Of a stretch of 64,000 nucleotides of DNA, positions 1 to 8,575 are shown one piece after another; within the stretch, counting starts at the first letter, position 1, and each line of letters begins with the position of its first letter. The notes under the pieces are model-generated. The model saw only the letters and a list, made by a program, of their open reading frames with translations, had not been told where the DNA came from and made no database searches. This stretch comes from SZUA-100 sp965248135 (GTDB taxonomy: Bacteria; Pseudomonadota; Alphaproteobacteria; Rhizobiales; Rhizobiaceae): positions 124,001 to 188,000 of the forward strand of contig CBDFIN010000012.1 of the NCBI GenBank assembly GCA_965248135.1, written 5' to 3'. A program made the position numbers and the translations under genes.

Positions 1-106
1 CCTGGCGCGTGCCAAGCGTGAGGATTTCAATCCCAATATCGTTGCAACGCGTGATGAGGCGCTCGAACGCATTGAAGAGCTAAAACGGGCCGCCAAAGAC
101 GCCTGA
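1..106 (+). CDS. C-terminal fragment of an unidentified protein
   Basis: This is the 3' end of a gene that begins before the window. Reading from base 2, the frame is open to a TGA at 104-106 and encodes the last 34 residues, ending EELKRAAKDA. The tail is charged and probably helical, but too short to assign to a family. No gene in the same direction follows for about 1.6 kb, so it probably ends its transcription unit. Confidence 0.6.
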   Translation, partial: LARAKREDFNPNIVATRDEALERIEELKRAAKDA

Positions 107-143
107 TGGACGGAGGCTTGCTGCGGTCTATATGCCGGCAATG

Positions 144-162
144 GCCCGGTTCAAAACCGGGC
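144..162. terminator. Possible hairpin after the partial gene
   Basis: An 8-bp perfect inverted repeat (GCCCGGTT / AACCGGGC) with a 3-nt loop lies 38 bp after the stop codon of the partial gene. No clear T-run follows, so intrinsic termination is only a guess. Confidence 0.35.
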
Positions 163-177
163 AATCATATGGGTTAC

Positions 178-322
178 TATAGCTGGACACCTTCAAAGTG
201 ATTCGATCAGTGCTTTCTTCGCTCACGGCGGGCGTTGCCCGGGCCTCCGCGGTGGCGGCGCAAAGGCGCCTATCGCTGTGCGCTGCTGATGAGTCATGAT
301 CACTTTAAAGTAATCATGCTAT
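178..322 (-). repeat. Dispersed repeat R1, copy 1
   Basis: This intergenic element of about 145 bp has related copies at 3671-3820, 7169-7321 and 56345-56538, and lies in the opposite orientation to them. Its ends are short inverted TATAGC/GCTAT motifs. The core is a GC-rich hairpin region (GGCGC...GCGCC, then a CCGCGGAGGCC-like block and a conserved GGCCGTGAGCGAA-type tract). It ends 21 bp beyond the stop codon of the neighbouring minus-strand gene. The flank type (GATCGAATCA and GTCCAGCTATA) matches copy 4 rather than copies 2 and 3. There is no transposase, so it is probably a MITE-like or REP-like element. Confidence 0.75.
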
Positions 323-343
323 GTCAAAGGAAGTCGATATTTT

Positions 344-1510
344 TCAGCAACTTCCCAGCCGCTCCCTGCCAACCGGTTCTCCAAGGTGATCAAACTCAAT
401 TCGTATTTGCCGTCTTTTCCGGCAACCTTCGGCGAAAATCTTGACGTCCTTCATACCGCGGTCACTAAGCGCCTTGGCAATCTCACGAACGGAATATGAG
501 CGGCAGTCACCCTTTGGCTCATCTTTCTTCAACGTGCCATAGGCATTGAACGAAAGGCGATGATTTTGCTGATCTTTGCAGACATCGACGACGTAGCCTC
601 GCTCGCTTTCCTTCACCACTTTCACCCGGTTGAAACCCTTGTCCTGCAATTGTGAAAGCAGTTGGGCCCGGGTGATCCGGCGTGCACAACGACCCAGTTC
701 GAACTGATCGCTGATTTTACCATAGCGATCTAGCGTCAATTCGAGATGACGACCTTTGCGGCAGGCCTCGGCGATATAATTGGGTAGCTGGTCATCAATC
801 ACCTTGACGCGGGTGAAACCTCGCTTTTCGAGCAACCGTACCAACTCGCCTGCATCAATGGCCCGGCGACAATCTCCAATGCGGTTTTCCTGGCGGATTT
901 CACCCCGTCGCGAAAGGACAAGTTCTACCTTTGCCAATCCCCGACAGGCTTCTGCCACATAGCGGGGCAATTGCCGGTCGGTAAATTTGATTCTGGTATA
1001 TCCCTGTTGTTTGAGATCAGCAGCGATATCGGTGGGAGAGCGTGATTCCGCTTCACAGCGACCAAGATGGCGGTCCTGGCGGACCTCGCCATGACGGTCA
1101 ACAACCACTCTGTACCGCCGTTTTTTGAGACAGGCGATAGCGATAAAACGGCCACGCCTTTGTTCCAGATCGACGCGGCGGTAACCGGCCTGGCGCAACA
1201 ATTTCCTCGCCGCTTTTTCAGTGACCTGACGCCGGCAATTGCCGACTTCCTGACGCCACTTTATCTGGCCGGTGACCAACACGCTCATCTGGTATCGGAT
1301 GCCATCAAGGCATGCTTCGGCATGGGTGGCGGCGAATTTCCGCTTGATGATGGCGATGTCGCTATAGCCCTGCGAACTCAGCACCCTCTTCACGTCACCG
1401 TCCGAACCGCCCAATTGCAGGCTAAGTTGGGCGACTGCAGGCGACAGCGCAAGGCTAGATATAGCTGTCAATGCCAACATAAACACCACTATTGCTGATC
1501 TCACTGTCAC
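344..1510 (-). CDS. Secreted protein with six tandem two-cysteine repeats
   Basis: The 388-residue protein has a cleavable signal peptide (about residues 1-27, ending PAVAQ). The rest is six tandem repeats of 50-58 residues starting near residues 38, 96, 158, 219, 279 and 339. Each has a GY/GF-x-x-(I/V) segment, then an (E/A)AC-type cysteine followed by basic residues, a beta-rich stretch with a central Gly, and an (I/L)G-x-C cysteine. That gives 12 cysteines, two per repeat, which suggests one disulfide per unit; this is inference. The repeat size and helix-strand character recall PepSY-like or BON-like periplasmic modules, but I cannot name the family. The start is GTG at 1510, supported by a strong GAGGAGGG ribosome site. 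The protein is highly basic, so it may bind anionic surfaces. The gene is monocistronic, with repeat R1 just after its stop. Confidence 0.85.
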   Translation of the reverse strand: MTVRSAIVVFMLALTAISSLALSPAVAQLSLQLGGSDGDVKRVLSSQGYSDIAIIKRKFAATHAEACLDGIRYQMSVLVTGQIKWRQEVGNCRRQVTEKAARKLLRQAGYRRVDLEQRRGRFIAIACLKKRRYRVVVDRHGEVRQDRHLGRCEAESRSPTDIAADLKQQGYTRIKFTDRQLPRYVAEACRGLAKVELVLSRRGEIRQENRIGDCRRAIDAGELVRLLEKRGFTRVKVIDDQLPNYIAEACRKGRHLELTLDRYGKISDQFELGRCARRITRAQLLSQLQDKGFNRVKVVKESERGYVVDVCKDQQNHRLSFNAYGTLKKDEPKGDCRSYSVREIAKALSDRGMKDVKIFAEGCRKRRQIRIEFDHLGEPVGRERLGSC

Positions 1511-1759
1511 GGTTTTCCCTCCTCGATAGACTACAACTTTACGGTAAATGAACGGCTGCTATAATCAACCTGTTTGCCAGAATTGTGTCACACTCGATAG
1601 TTCTCATGGCGTTTGTTCGTGAATACAGGCCGGACCTCGTTTGATGCAGGCGACAGTTTTCGAGTTTGCTTTCTGGTTACCGAATGCATAAACCAGGTTT
1701 GCTGCATGCAACAACAACCGATGAACGCCGCAAAGATCAAATAGTGGAAGGAACCGACC

Positions 1760-2329
1760 ATGGCTATCGTGACACCGGTATGTGATTTTGGCTGGCAGGC
1801 GCCATCGTTTGTATTACCTGATTTTGACGGAAAAACGTATTCCTTCAAAGATGTGGCGGGCGAAAACGGTAGTTTGATTGTCTTCATTTGCAATCATTGT
1901 CCTTATGTCAAGGCTGTCGGTGAACGGCTGGCGAGGGACATTGCCGATTTGCAAAAACTGGGGATTGGTGCAGCGGCGATAAATTCCAACGACTGGAGCG
2001 CCTATCTGGACGATGCGCCGGAACTGATGGGACCATTCGCTGAAAAATACGGATTTAGCTTTCCCTATCTAGTCGACGAGGACCAGTCGGTAGCACGCAT
2101 CTATGATGCGGTCTGCACACCTGACTTTTTTGGCTTCGATAAAGATGGCGGACTGCAATACCGGGGCAGACTGGACGCCTCGCGCCGGGATACTGGCCCT
2201 GGTGACCTGCGCCGCGATCTCTTTGAGGCGATGAAGCAGGTGGCGGAAACCGGCCACGGCCCGGCAGAACAAATTCCCTCGATGGGATGTTCAATTAAAT
2301 GGCGTGACGACGATATGCCCGTGGCTTAG
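1760..2329 (+). CDS. Thioredoxin-fold AhpC/TSA-family redox protein
   Basis: This 189-residue cytoplasmic protein has the peroxiredoxin-like opening of the AhpC/TSA group (APSFVLPDFDG near residues 14-24). It then has a redox-type motif FICNHCPYV with Cys44 and Cys47, and a beta-strand with YLVDEDQSVARIYDAVCTPDFF. The CNHCPYV motif and length fit the PRX-like-1 class of thioredoxin-family proteins, whose substrates are poorly defined. An AAGGAA ribosome site precedes the ATG. It faces a thioredoxin/CcdA pair transcribed in the opposite direction and ends 44 bp from it, so the group is thiol-redox themed. The fold and family are clear, the physiological partner is not. Confidence 0.85.
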   Translation: MAIVTPVCDFGWQAPSFVLPDFDGKTYSFKDVAGENGSLIVFICNHCPYVKAVGERLARDIADLQKLGIGAAAINSNDWSAYLDDAPELMGPFAEKYGFSFPYLVDEDQSVARIYDAVCTPDFFGFDKDGGLQYRGRLDASRRDTGPGDLRRDLFEAMKQVAETGHGPAEQIPSMGCSIKWRDDDMPVA

Positions 2330-2373
2330 CGCAGTTGGTATACGCTTGAAATTATTTTACCGGATAAGCGGTG

Positions 2374-2808
2374 CTAAAGCCCCTTATCGAGCAGACTTTT
2401 GATCTGACCAACCGACGTTCCGGCAACGATGCGGCCAACCTCCTTGCCGTCCTTAAACATCACAAGTGTCGAACGGCGGGGAATTTTCAGGTCGCGGGAA
2501 ATCGGTTTTGAACCATAGGTATCCCAATCGACGCGCATAAAAGCAATCTTTTCGTAAGCCTTGTTTTCCAGCCGCAAACCTTCAAGCACCCGGTGTTGCC
2601 TGCGGCAGGTGCCGCACCAAACGGCGAAGAAATCGAGCAACACCGGTTTGCCGCTTTTCCTGACCTTCTCGAACTTTTCTGGGCTGAACCGAACCGTGCC
2701 TGCCTGCGCTTCAAGCGCCCCGGTCAGGCTAGTTAGCGTGGCGGCAGCGCCGAAAACAATTGCTGCCGCCAGCAATCTGCGGCTGATCGTCGATGTCACA
2801 AATCTCAT
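2374..2808 (-). CDS. Periplasmic thioredoxin-like protein
   Basis: This 144-residue protein has an N-terminal signal or membrane anchor (residues 1-36, RR near the start, ending AQA). It is followed by a thioredoxin fold with active site FFAVWCGTC (Cys65 and Cys68), a VDWD segment, and a later strand with RRSTLVMFKDGKEVGR. The extra-cytoplasmic location and the CcdA-type gene 14 bp upstream on the same strand indicate a split DsbD-like system: the membrane protein passes electrons from the cytoplasm and this protein uses them on periplasmic disulfides or cytochrome c apoproteins. The precise client is unknown. AGGAA precedes the ATG. The proline usually before the last strand of the fold is not obvious, but the domain otherwise looks intact. 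Confidence 0.85.
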   Translation of the reverse strand: MRFVTSTISRRLLAAAIVFGAAATLTSLTGALEAQAGTVRFSPEKFEKVRKSGKPVLLDFFAVWCGTCRRQHRVLEGLRLENKAYEKIAFMRVDWDTYGSKPISRDLKIPRRSTLVMFKDGKEVGRIVAGTSVGQIKSLLDKGL

Positions 2809-2822
2809 CTGGATTTCCTTTG

Positions 2823-3536
2823 TTAGAATCTTACTGAAAAGTCGAGCAGTCCGGTGGGCATGTTATCAAGCAACCAGTTTTCTATACTATGGTGCAGACG
2901 GAAAAATATCGTCATTCCGAGCGCGATCAACACCACACCGGTGATCGGACGAGCCCGCTCGGCAAGCGCCCGCAATCCCGCCTGGCGTTTGATGATGGCT
3001 TCACGGGCACCATAAGAAAGCGTCAATATTATGGTCGATATGCCAAACGCAAAGGCGGTCATGATCATCGCCGCCCAGGCAAGGTTTTCCCCCGTTGCTG
3101 CCAGCGATATGGCGCCACCCAGCGTTGGCCCAACGCAAGGCCCCCACACGGCGCCCAGCAAGGCACCAATGATAAACTGACCTTTCAGGCCTGAACCATC
3201 GACACCAATCAGCTTCATTGAGGCGGAATTGGCGGTACCACCTGTCGCTGAGGCAAATCCAGCCGAAAAACGTGGCACCAGCAGGATCAGGCCAAAGCCG
3301 ACCATAAACAGCGAGGCGATCCTCGACATGGCCAAATCATCGAGGCCGATAGCCGGGCCGAACGCGGCGATGCCCATGCCAAGAATAACAAATGTGACAC
3401 TCATACCAGTGGCCAGCGCCACCGGGCCCAGGCGATGGGAATTGAGCGCTGCCAACAACGTCACCGGCAATACAGGCAAAACACATGGATTGATCAGCGT
3501 CAGCAGGCCAGCAAGATATCCGAACAACAGGTCCAT
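2823..3536 (-). CDS. CcdA/DsbD-type membrane thiol electron transporter
   Basis: This 237-residue integral membrane protein has about six hydrophobic segments. It shows the two family-defining cysteine motifs, INPCVLPVLPV near residue 17 and GPCVGPTLGG near residue 131. These cysteines relay reducing power across the inner membrane to periplasmic thioredoxins. It is upstream of, and probably co-transcribed with, the thioredoxin-like gene ending at 2374. It is separate from the SoxV homologue at 19 kb, so the window encodes two CcdA-type proteins with different thioredoxin partners. The start at 3536 has no strong ribosome site. Confidence 0.9.
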   Translation of the reverse strand: MDLLFGYLAGLLTLINPCVLPVLPVTLLAALNSHRLGPVALATGMSVTFVILGMGIAAFGPAIGLDDLAMSRIASLFMVGFGLILLVPRFSAGFASATGGTANSASMKLIGVDGSGLKGQFIIGALLGAVWGPCVGPTLGGAISLAATGENLAWAAMIMTAFAFGISTIILTLSYGAREAIIKRQAGLRALAERARPITGVVLIALGMTIFFRLHHSIENWLLDNMPTGLLDFSVRF

Positions 3537-4008
3537 GGATAAGTAATTCCAATGTTACTTTACGCCATCATATGAATGCGAAAACACGAAATGATAAATG
3601 AACACTCCGTGAACTGCGGGTGAATTCCAAACACAATAGGGAGGCTTTGATCTGACGGAATCGCGAGACTTATAGCGGGATCACTTTATTATGATCCCGC
3701 TAACAGGAGCGGATAGCGACCGGCGCCTTTGCGCCGCCCCCGCGGAGACCTGGGCGCAGCCCAAAATGGCCGTGAGCGAAAAAACAAATGGTGGAATCAT
3801 GTTTAGGTAGCTTAGTTATATGTTGACCCATATAGCAAGGGAAGTTGATATTGACTCATTTGACCGGAGTTTCCAAGGGTTTTGGTCGTTGTTGCGAAAA
3901 CTTGGTAAGGGTTTGCACCGATTTTGTTTTAGCACCTCATCACAGCACAAAATACCTGCGCTCAAACGCTTCAATTTGGTCGGATGTTACCTTAGCAAGA
4001 TATTGAAT
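3537..4008. other. Intergenic region with repeat R1 and no gene
   Basis: Apart from repeat R1 (3671-3820) I see no gene here. At 3837-3863 there is a 27-bp stretch closely related to 6889-6915 (core ATATTGAC-C/T-CAT), also found near an R1 copy, so it may be part of a decayed larger element. Small open frames across this region are composed of repeat sequence and lack ribosome sites. Confidence 0.5.
3671..3820 (+). repeat. Dispersed repeat R1, copy 2
   Basis: This copy has the TATAGC start, the GACCGGCGCC hairpin core, the CCCCGCGGAG block, GGCCGTGAGCGAAAAAAC and a terminal AGTTATA. It shares the AAATGGTGGAATCATGTTTAGG tract type with copy 3, which separates copies 2 and 3 from copies 1 and 4 as a subfamily. 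Near its left end it carries an additional palindrome, GCGGGATCA...TGATCCCGC. Confidence 0.75.
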
Positions 4009-4252
4009 CTAGTGGTCTGGCCGAAACGCTTGAATCCCTTTTCAGCACGTTCTTTTTCAAGCGTTTTGGCCACAAAGACCACTAGCAACTTATTTAATTC
4101 TAGTGGTTCTTATGATTCCAACATTTGCCATAAGTACGAGCCGCTGGCCGATGCAAATGTTGGTACAGAACCACTAGTATAATTTTTGAATTTGACATTT
4201 GAAAATAAACGAAGCTGAAAGCGGGTCCCAAACGTCAATTTCACTCCACTAG
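4009..4252 (-). repeat. CTAG-bounded palindromic module array E-A-B
   Basis: Read on the minus strand, three palindromic modules follow the histidine kinase gene. Module E (4174-4252) has near-perfect 14-bp arms (TGAATTTGACATTT and AAACGTCAATTTCA on the plus strand, two mismatches). Module A (4100-4177) has arms CCAACATTTGC/GCAAATGTTGG and 11-bp ends CTAGTGGTTCT. Module B (4009-4085) has 10-bp ends CTAGTGGTCT. E and A share one CTAG. A and B are separated by AATTAAATAAGTTG, nearly identical to the A-B spacer at 26 kb. The first CTAGTGG supplies the kinase stop codon TAG. Confidence 0.85.
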
Positions 4253-6705
4253 CTAGCGATTTTATCAGCCGCAGGAACGGCTTTTTTCGTCAACCATTTG
4301 TCGATCTTCGCCATCAGCATATCCGGCGACACCGGTTTGGACAAATAATCATCCATGCCTACTTCCAGGCATTTTTCAAAATCACCCGCCAGCGCATGCG
4401 CGGTAACACCGATGATCGGCGTGTGGCGGTCGGTTTCAGCTTCCATCTTGCGGATAGCAATAGTCGCATCGTGGCCGTTGATTTCGGGCATCGATATATC
4501 CATCAAAATCAGTTTTGGCCGGTGTTTTTTGTAGTGCCCCAGGCCAATGCGGCCGTTTTCGGCAATTTTGAAACGCAATCCAGCGGCTTCCAAGATTTGC
4601 GTGAAGACGATCTGATTAACCGCATTGTCTTCGCAAACCAGAACATCCAAGCACTCCAATTCCGGCCTGTCGCTGTCGTCCAGACCTGCACTTTCGCCGC
4701 TCACCTCCGCTGCTACCGATGGTGGATTGTCAACTAACGGGCCCGGTTTTTCGCTTGCGGGATGACTTTGTAGCACCTCGGCCATTGTTTCCTGCAATTG
4801 CTGGGAACGCACCGGTTTGATCAAGTGTCCCTGGACTCCAAGCGAAGCGAACGTCTCACCTTCTCCTATCTGGTCCACCGAAGTCAACATGATCACCGGA
4901 ATATCGGCAAGCGCTGGATCTTTTTTCATCAGCCGCACGACGTCGCTACCATATAGTTTTGGCATGTGATAATCGAGAATAACCAGGTCGAAATTGTTAT
5001 TTTCCGCATGCGCGTCCTGCAACTTGGAAAGTGCGTCGGCACCGCTGGAGACGACCGCATATTTGCAGCGCCACGAGGCCATTTGCTCGCCTAAGATAGT
5101 ACGGTTGACTTTGTTATCGTCAACAATCAAGACATGCACGCCCGCCAAACTTTTCGGTGTGGTATTTTTCTCGCTGCAATCGACGCAAACCGGAAGGTTG
5201 ATCGTAAACCAGAAGGTTGACCCATCGCCGGGGCTGCTTTCAACCCCTATTTCTCCACCCATCAACTTGACCAGTGAGGCCGAAATCGCCAGACCGAGCC
5301 CGGTGCCCTCATGCTTGCGGGTGGCACTCTCATCACCCTGACTGAATTTTTCGAAAATCTTGGAGCGCATTTCCTCAGGGATGCCAATTCCGGTATCCTC
5401 TACGCGGAAACATAGCTGGTACTCCTGTCCATCATCGTCGGTCTCGGCCACAACGCCGCTGACGTTGACAAATACATGGCCCCTATCGGTAAATTTGACC
5501 GCGTTGCCGGTAATATTGGTAATTACCTGACGCAGACGCCCCACATCTCCGACAAACATTTTAGGTAAGGAAGGATCTATCCGTACTGCGATTTCCAGAT
5601 TTTTATCGGCGACCGGTGATGAAAGCAGCGTCGCGACATCTTCAACCGCAGCACTCAAATTGAAAGAAGCTGGATCAAGTTCCATCTGTCCCGCATCGAT
5701 TTTCGAGAAGTCGAGAATATCGTTGATTATGGTCAGCAGCGAGGTGCCCGATTTCACGATTACATCGGTAAACATCATTTGCTTGGCGTCCAGCTTGGTC
5801 CTAGCCAACAATTCCGCCATACCCATGACCCCGTTCATCGGCGTGCGGATCTCATGGCTCATATTGGCCAGAAACTCGGATTTTGCCCGATCCGCCAGCG
5901 TGGCGTCAGCAAGCGCCTGTTTGGATACGCCGATCTGGGCGGTTAATTTGCGCATCATGCGATGAATTAACACATCGATTGGTGCGAAAACAAACAAGGC
6001 CAATCCAACAAGTGCACCAATCGTAAACAATAAAAACATTTCCAGCAACGTGCCCTGTCGGTCAGACCAAACAACCAGTATCTCCTGCAGGGCGTTTTCG
6101 GCGTGAAGCGTGGAGGGTGCAACCAGATTGGTATAATTGGATGTTAGCTCCCTTGCGGCCCAGTACATATCGGTCTTGGTGCGTGCCAGCGCGATTTTCT
6201 TGGGATTGATCAGGCCGATGTGATGCTTAAACGGATCTGCTACGTTCATGAACCGGGATGAAAAAATAATCCTGCTTCTTACTTGAGCCGGTGCATTGCG
6301 CCAGCCGCTCGTCAGCGTGCGCTGTGACTTGCGAGCCTTTGTTTGCAAGTAAAACAATGCCGATTGATGTGAGATGATGTCACTGTCTGGCGGCAGATTG
6401 ATGAGATAGGCCTTGCGCTGCTTGATTGTTTTTCCGGCAAGCGCCTTTTTAAGATCAGCGTCGTTCACCTTTGAGGGTAACAGTTCACTGATAGCATTTG
6501 CCTTACTGGACAATCGCGCCAGCGCATTGTCTGCACTTGTAAACTGTTGCAGCAATTGTCGCGCGGAGTTGATCCGCGAATGTAATGCGCTTTGTTCCAG
6601 ATAGAACGACAGGCATATCAGTCCGACAACAAGCATCGATGCCAGATAGGCAATTCGCAAGCCCAGGGTTGCATACCGCCAGCGCTTTATTCCCGGATCA
6701 TTCAT
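4249..6705 (-). CDS. Hybrid sensor histidine kinase with two receiver domains
   Basis: The 818-residue inner-membrane kinase has a TM segment at about 15-36, a periplasmic helical sensor region to about 220, and a second TM at about 221-241. HisKA follows, with phospho-acceptor His284 in MSHEIRTP, then an HATPase domain with N-box (NITGNAVKF), G1 (DTGIGIP), F-box and G2 (GTGLGLAIS). Two receiver domains come next, with acceptors Asp578 (LVILDYHMP) and Asp736 (LILMDISMP) and the expected Lys in LIKPV and LSKPV. All catalytic motifs look intact. No Hpt domain is visible, so phosphotransfer to a separate Hpt protein or an unlinked regulator is expected. There is no cognate response regulator next to it. 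The signal is unknown. The stop codon TAG lies inside the first CTAGTGG of a repeat array. Confidence 0.92.
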   Translation of the reverse strand: MNDPGIKRWRYATLGLRIAYLASMLVVGLICLSFYLEQSALHSRINSARQLLQQFTSADNALARLSSKANAISELLPSKVNDADLKKALAGKTIKQRKAYLINLPPDSDIISHQSALFYLQTKARKSQRTLTSGWRNAPAQVRSRIIFSSRFMNVADPFKHHIGLINPKKIALARTKTDMYWAARELTSNYTNLVAPSTLHAENALQEILVVWSDRQGTLLEMFLLFTIGALVGLALFVFAPIDVLIHRMMRKLTAQIGVSKQALADATLADRAKSEFLANMSHEIRTPMNGVMGMAELLARTKLDAKQMMFTDVIVKSGTSLLTIINDILDFSKIDAGQMELDPASFNLSAAVEDVATLLSSPVADKNLEIAVRIDPSLPKMFVGDVGRLRQVITNITGNAVKFTDRGHVFVNVSGVVAETDDDGQEYQLCFRVEDTGIGIPEEMRSKIFEKFSQGDESATRKHEGTGLGLAISASLVKLMGGEIGVESSPGDGSTFWFTINLPVCVDCSEKNTTPKSLAGVHVLIVDDNKVNRTILGEQMASWRCKYAVVSSGADALSKLQDAHAENNNFDLVILDYHMPKLYGSDVVRLMKKDPALADIPVIMLTSVDQIGEGETFASLGVQGHLIKPVRSQQLQETMAEVLQSHPASEKPGPLVDNPPSVAAEVSGESAGLDDSDRPELECLDVLVCEDNAVNQIVFTQILEAAGLRFKIAENGRIGLGHYKKHRPKLILMDISMPEINGHDATIAIRKMEAETDRHTPIIGVTAHALAGDFEKCLEVGMDDYLSKPVSPDMLMAKIDKWLTKKAVPAADKIAS

Positions 6706-7168
6706 ATACCTACCCTTTAATATGGCGAGTTATATGGTGAGAAATGACAATTTCACATTCTCGTCGAATTGAATAATATATGAAATGAGATAAATTTTTT
6801 GCTAAAGAATTGGGAATTGTGTCATCCCACCTCCACAACAAGCCCGACCGCGAGATCGACATATATCGGGGTATAACATAATTATACCAGGGGAAATTAA
6901 TATTGACCCATATGATGGCAGAGATTGCGGACGAGAGTTCACTATCCCCTTCAAGTCGTTGTATTTCGACCCTGTGTCTTTAATTCGCAGTTGTCCAGTT
7001 TCCTCATTCCTGCAATCGTTGAAATATCCGCTCTTCAGGTCTTTTCAAAGCGGCAAGACTAGCAATCTCGTGATTGTCGAGAGGCACTAATCCCTGCGAC
7101 TTAAGCAGATATCTCTGACCAATTCAGATTGGCGCTTTTCAGCCATTTCCGCCAGTCCCGGGTGATGA
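6706..7168. other. Intergenic region, no gene seen
   Basis: This AT-rich stretch is upstream of the histidine kinase and must contain its promoter. I see no convincing gene. Bases 6889-6915 are a near-copy of 3837-3863, adjoining a TATACC-type motif. Confidence 0.5.
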
Positions 7169-7321
7169 AATAGCGGGGTTGCTTTATTATGATCATGGCT
7201 CATCAGGAGCGCACAGCGGACCGGCGCTTGCGCGCCGCCCCCGCGGAGGCCTGGGCTTCGCCCGAAACGGCCGTGAGCGAAAAAACAAATGGTGGAATCA
7301 TGTTTAGGTCGTTTAGCTATA
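7169..7321 (+). repeat. Dispersed repeat R1, copy 3
   Basis: This copy has the full R1 core (GACCGGCGC hairpin, CCCCGCGGAGGCCTGGGC, GGCCGTGAGCGAAAAAAC) and ends AGCTATA. It lies 22 bp beyond the hppD stop codon, on the 3' side of that gene. It is closest to copy 2. Confidence 0.75.
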
Positions 7322-7343
7322 TGTGAGGCACCAAAGAGCCGCG

Positions 7344-8444
7344 CTAAATTACGCCCCGTCTGATCTGGTCTTCCTCTATGCTCTCAAATAGCGCTCTGAA
7401 GTTGCCTTCACCAAAGCCGTCATCGCCCTTGCGCTGGATAAACTCGAAGAATATCGGGCCGATTACGGTTTGCGAGAAAATCTGCAACAGCACTTTTGTC
7501 TTGCCACCGTCGACCACACCCTCGCCGTCAATGAGAATGCCTGTTTTGCGCAATCGGGCGAGATTTTCACCATGCCCCTTTAGCCGTGCATCGACCCCGT
7601 CATAATAGGCGTCTGGCGGTGACGGCATGAATTGCAGGCCGTTGTTTTTCATATAGGCCAGCGATTGATAAATATCGCGGCAGCCGGTAGCGATGTGCTG
7701 AATGCCCTCACCTTGATATTCACTCAAAAATTCCTCGATCTGACTTTTATCATCGGTTGATTCATTAATCGGAATACGGATCTTTCCACATGGGCTGGTC
7801 ATTGCCCGCGATAACAGGCCGGTCAGTTTGCCTTCGATATCAAAAAAACGAATTTGCCGGAAATTGAATAGGCGCTGATAGATTTCGGCCCATTTATCCA
7901 TGTTGCCGCGATGCACATTATGGGTGAGATGGTCGATATAGAAAAGGCCAGCGTCCTCATCACGCGGATCTTCTTCGCCCGACCATTCAAAATCGATGTC
8001 GTAAATCGAGCCCTTGTCTCTATAATGGTCGACAAAATAGATCAGGCTGCCGCCAATACCCTCTATCGCCGGGATTGTGAGCTCACCGGCACGGGGGCTC
8101 GTTTCAACCGGCCTCGCGCCATGTTCCACCGCATGGCGCAAGGCATGATCCGCATCAACAACCCGCCAAGCCATTGCGCAGACACAAGGCCCGTGCTTTT
8201 GAGCAAATTTCTGGGCAAATGAATCGGGTTCCGCGTTGATGATGTAATTCACATCGCCTTGACGATAGAGCACGACATTCTTGGAACGGTGTTTTGCCAC
8301 TTTGCGAAAACCCATTTGCTCGAACAATAGCCCAAGTTTCTCCGGTTCCGGATGGGCGTATTCGATAAATTCGAAACCATCGGTGCCGGCCGGATTGGCC
8401 TTCGAGATCTCGGCTGGAATGTCATCGTGTGGATAGGGTCCCAT
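7344..8444 (-). CDS. hppD: 4-hydroxyphenylpyruvate dioxygenase
   Basis: This non-haem Fe(II) enzyme converts 4-hydroxyphenylpyruvate to homogentisate in tyrosine degradation. The 366-residue length is normal. The N-terminal vicinal-oxygen-chelate half is followed by the catalytic half, with candidate iron ligands His in IDHLTHNV, His in GIQHIATGC and Glu in PIFFEFIQRKG. The C-terminal helix (GNFRALFESIEEDQ) is typical of the family. The frame is open further upstream, but ATG at 8444 has a good GGAG ribosome site and begins the usual bacterial N-terminus. It is divergent from an Lrp/AsnC regulator, a common arrangement for amino-acid catabolic genes. No homogentisate dioxygenase is in the window. 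Confidence 0.95.
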   Translation of the reverse strand: MGPYPHDDIPAEISKANPAGTDGFEFIEYAHPEPEKLGLLFEQMGFRKVAKHRSKNVVLYRQGDVNYIINAEPDSFAQKFAQKHGPCVCAMAWRVVDADHALRHAVEHGARPVETSPRAGELTIPAIEGIGGSLIYFVDHYRDKGSIYDIDFEWSGEEDPRDEDAGLFYIDHLTHNVHRGNMDKWAEIYQRLFNFRQIRFFDIEGKLTGLLSRAMTSPCGKIRIPINESTDDKSQIEEFLSEYQGEGIQHIATGCRDIYQSLAYMKNNGLQFMPSPPDAYYDGVDARLKGHGENLARLRKTGILIDGEGVVDGGKTKVLLQIFSQTVIGPIFFEFIQRKGDDGFGEGNFRALFESIEEDQIRRGVI

Positions 8445-8500
8445 GGTGTAGCTCCTTGAGTTTGGAACGCGAAGTGTACAGGATTTCACTTGCAATATTT

Positions 8501-8535
8501 GTGCAAAAGTCATCATGATCGAAAGAAATTTGCAC
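8501..8535. promoter_or_regulatory. Candidate Lrp-type operator between hppD and lrp
   Basis: In the 131-bp divergent intergenic region there is an inverted repeat GTGCAAA (8501-8507) and TTTGCAC (8529-8535) with a central ATCATGAT palindrome between. Its position between the two start codons and its symmetry suggest the site at which the divergent regulator controls both genes. This is inferred from placement only. Confidence 0.5.
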
Positions 8536-8575
8536 GTGCCGTTGCGTTCAGACTCGATATGTGCACAATTCTTGC

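Noticed and set aside
235..444. Open frame of 69 codons overlapping R1 copy 1
   Set aside because: It lies across a non-coding repeat and the end of the cysteine-repeat gene in the opposite strand, with no start signal.
3820..4182. Open frame of about 120 codons on the plus strand
   Set aside because: It runs through repeat modules A and B and has no ribosome site; its translation is composed of repeat sequence.
4009..4252. Possible CRISPR array or integron attC sites
   Set aside because: The units are palindromes with different interiors, not direct repeats with unique spacers, and the ends (CTAGTGG) do not match attC core sites; no cas or integrase gene is present.
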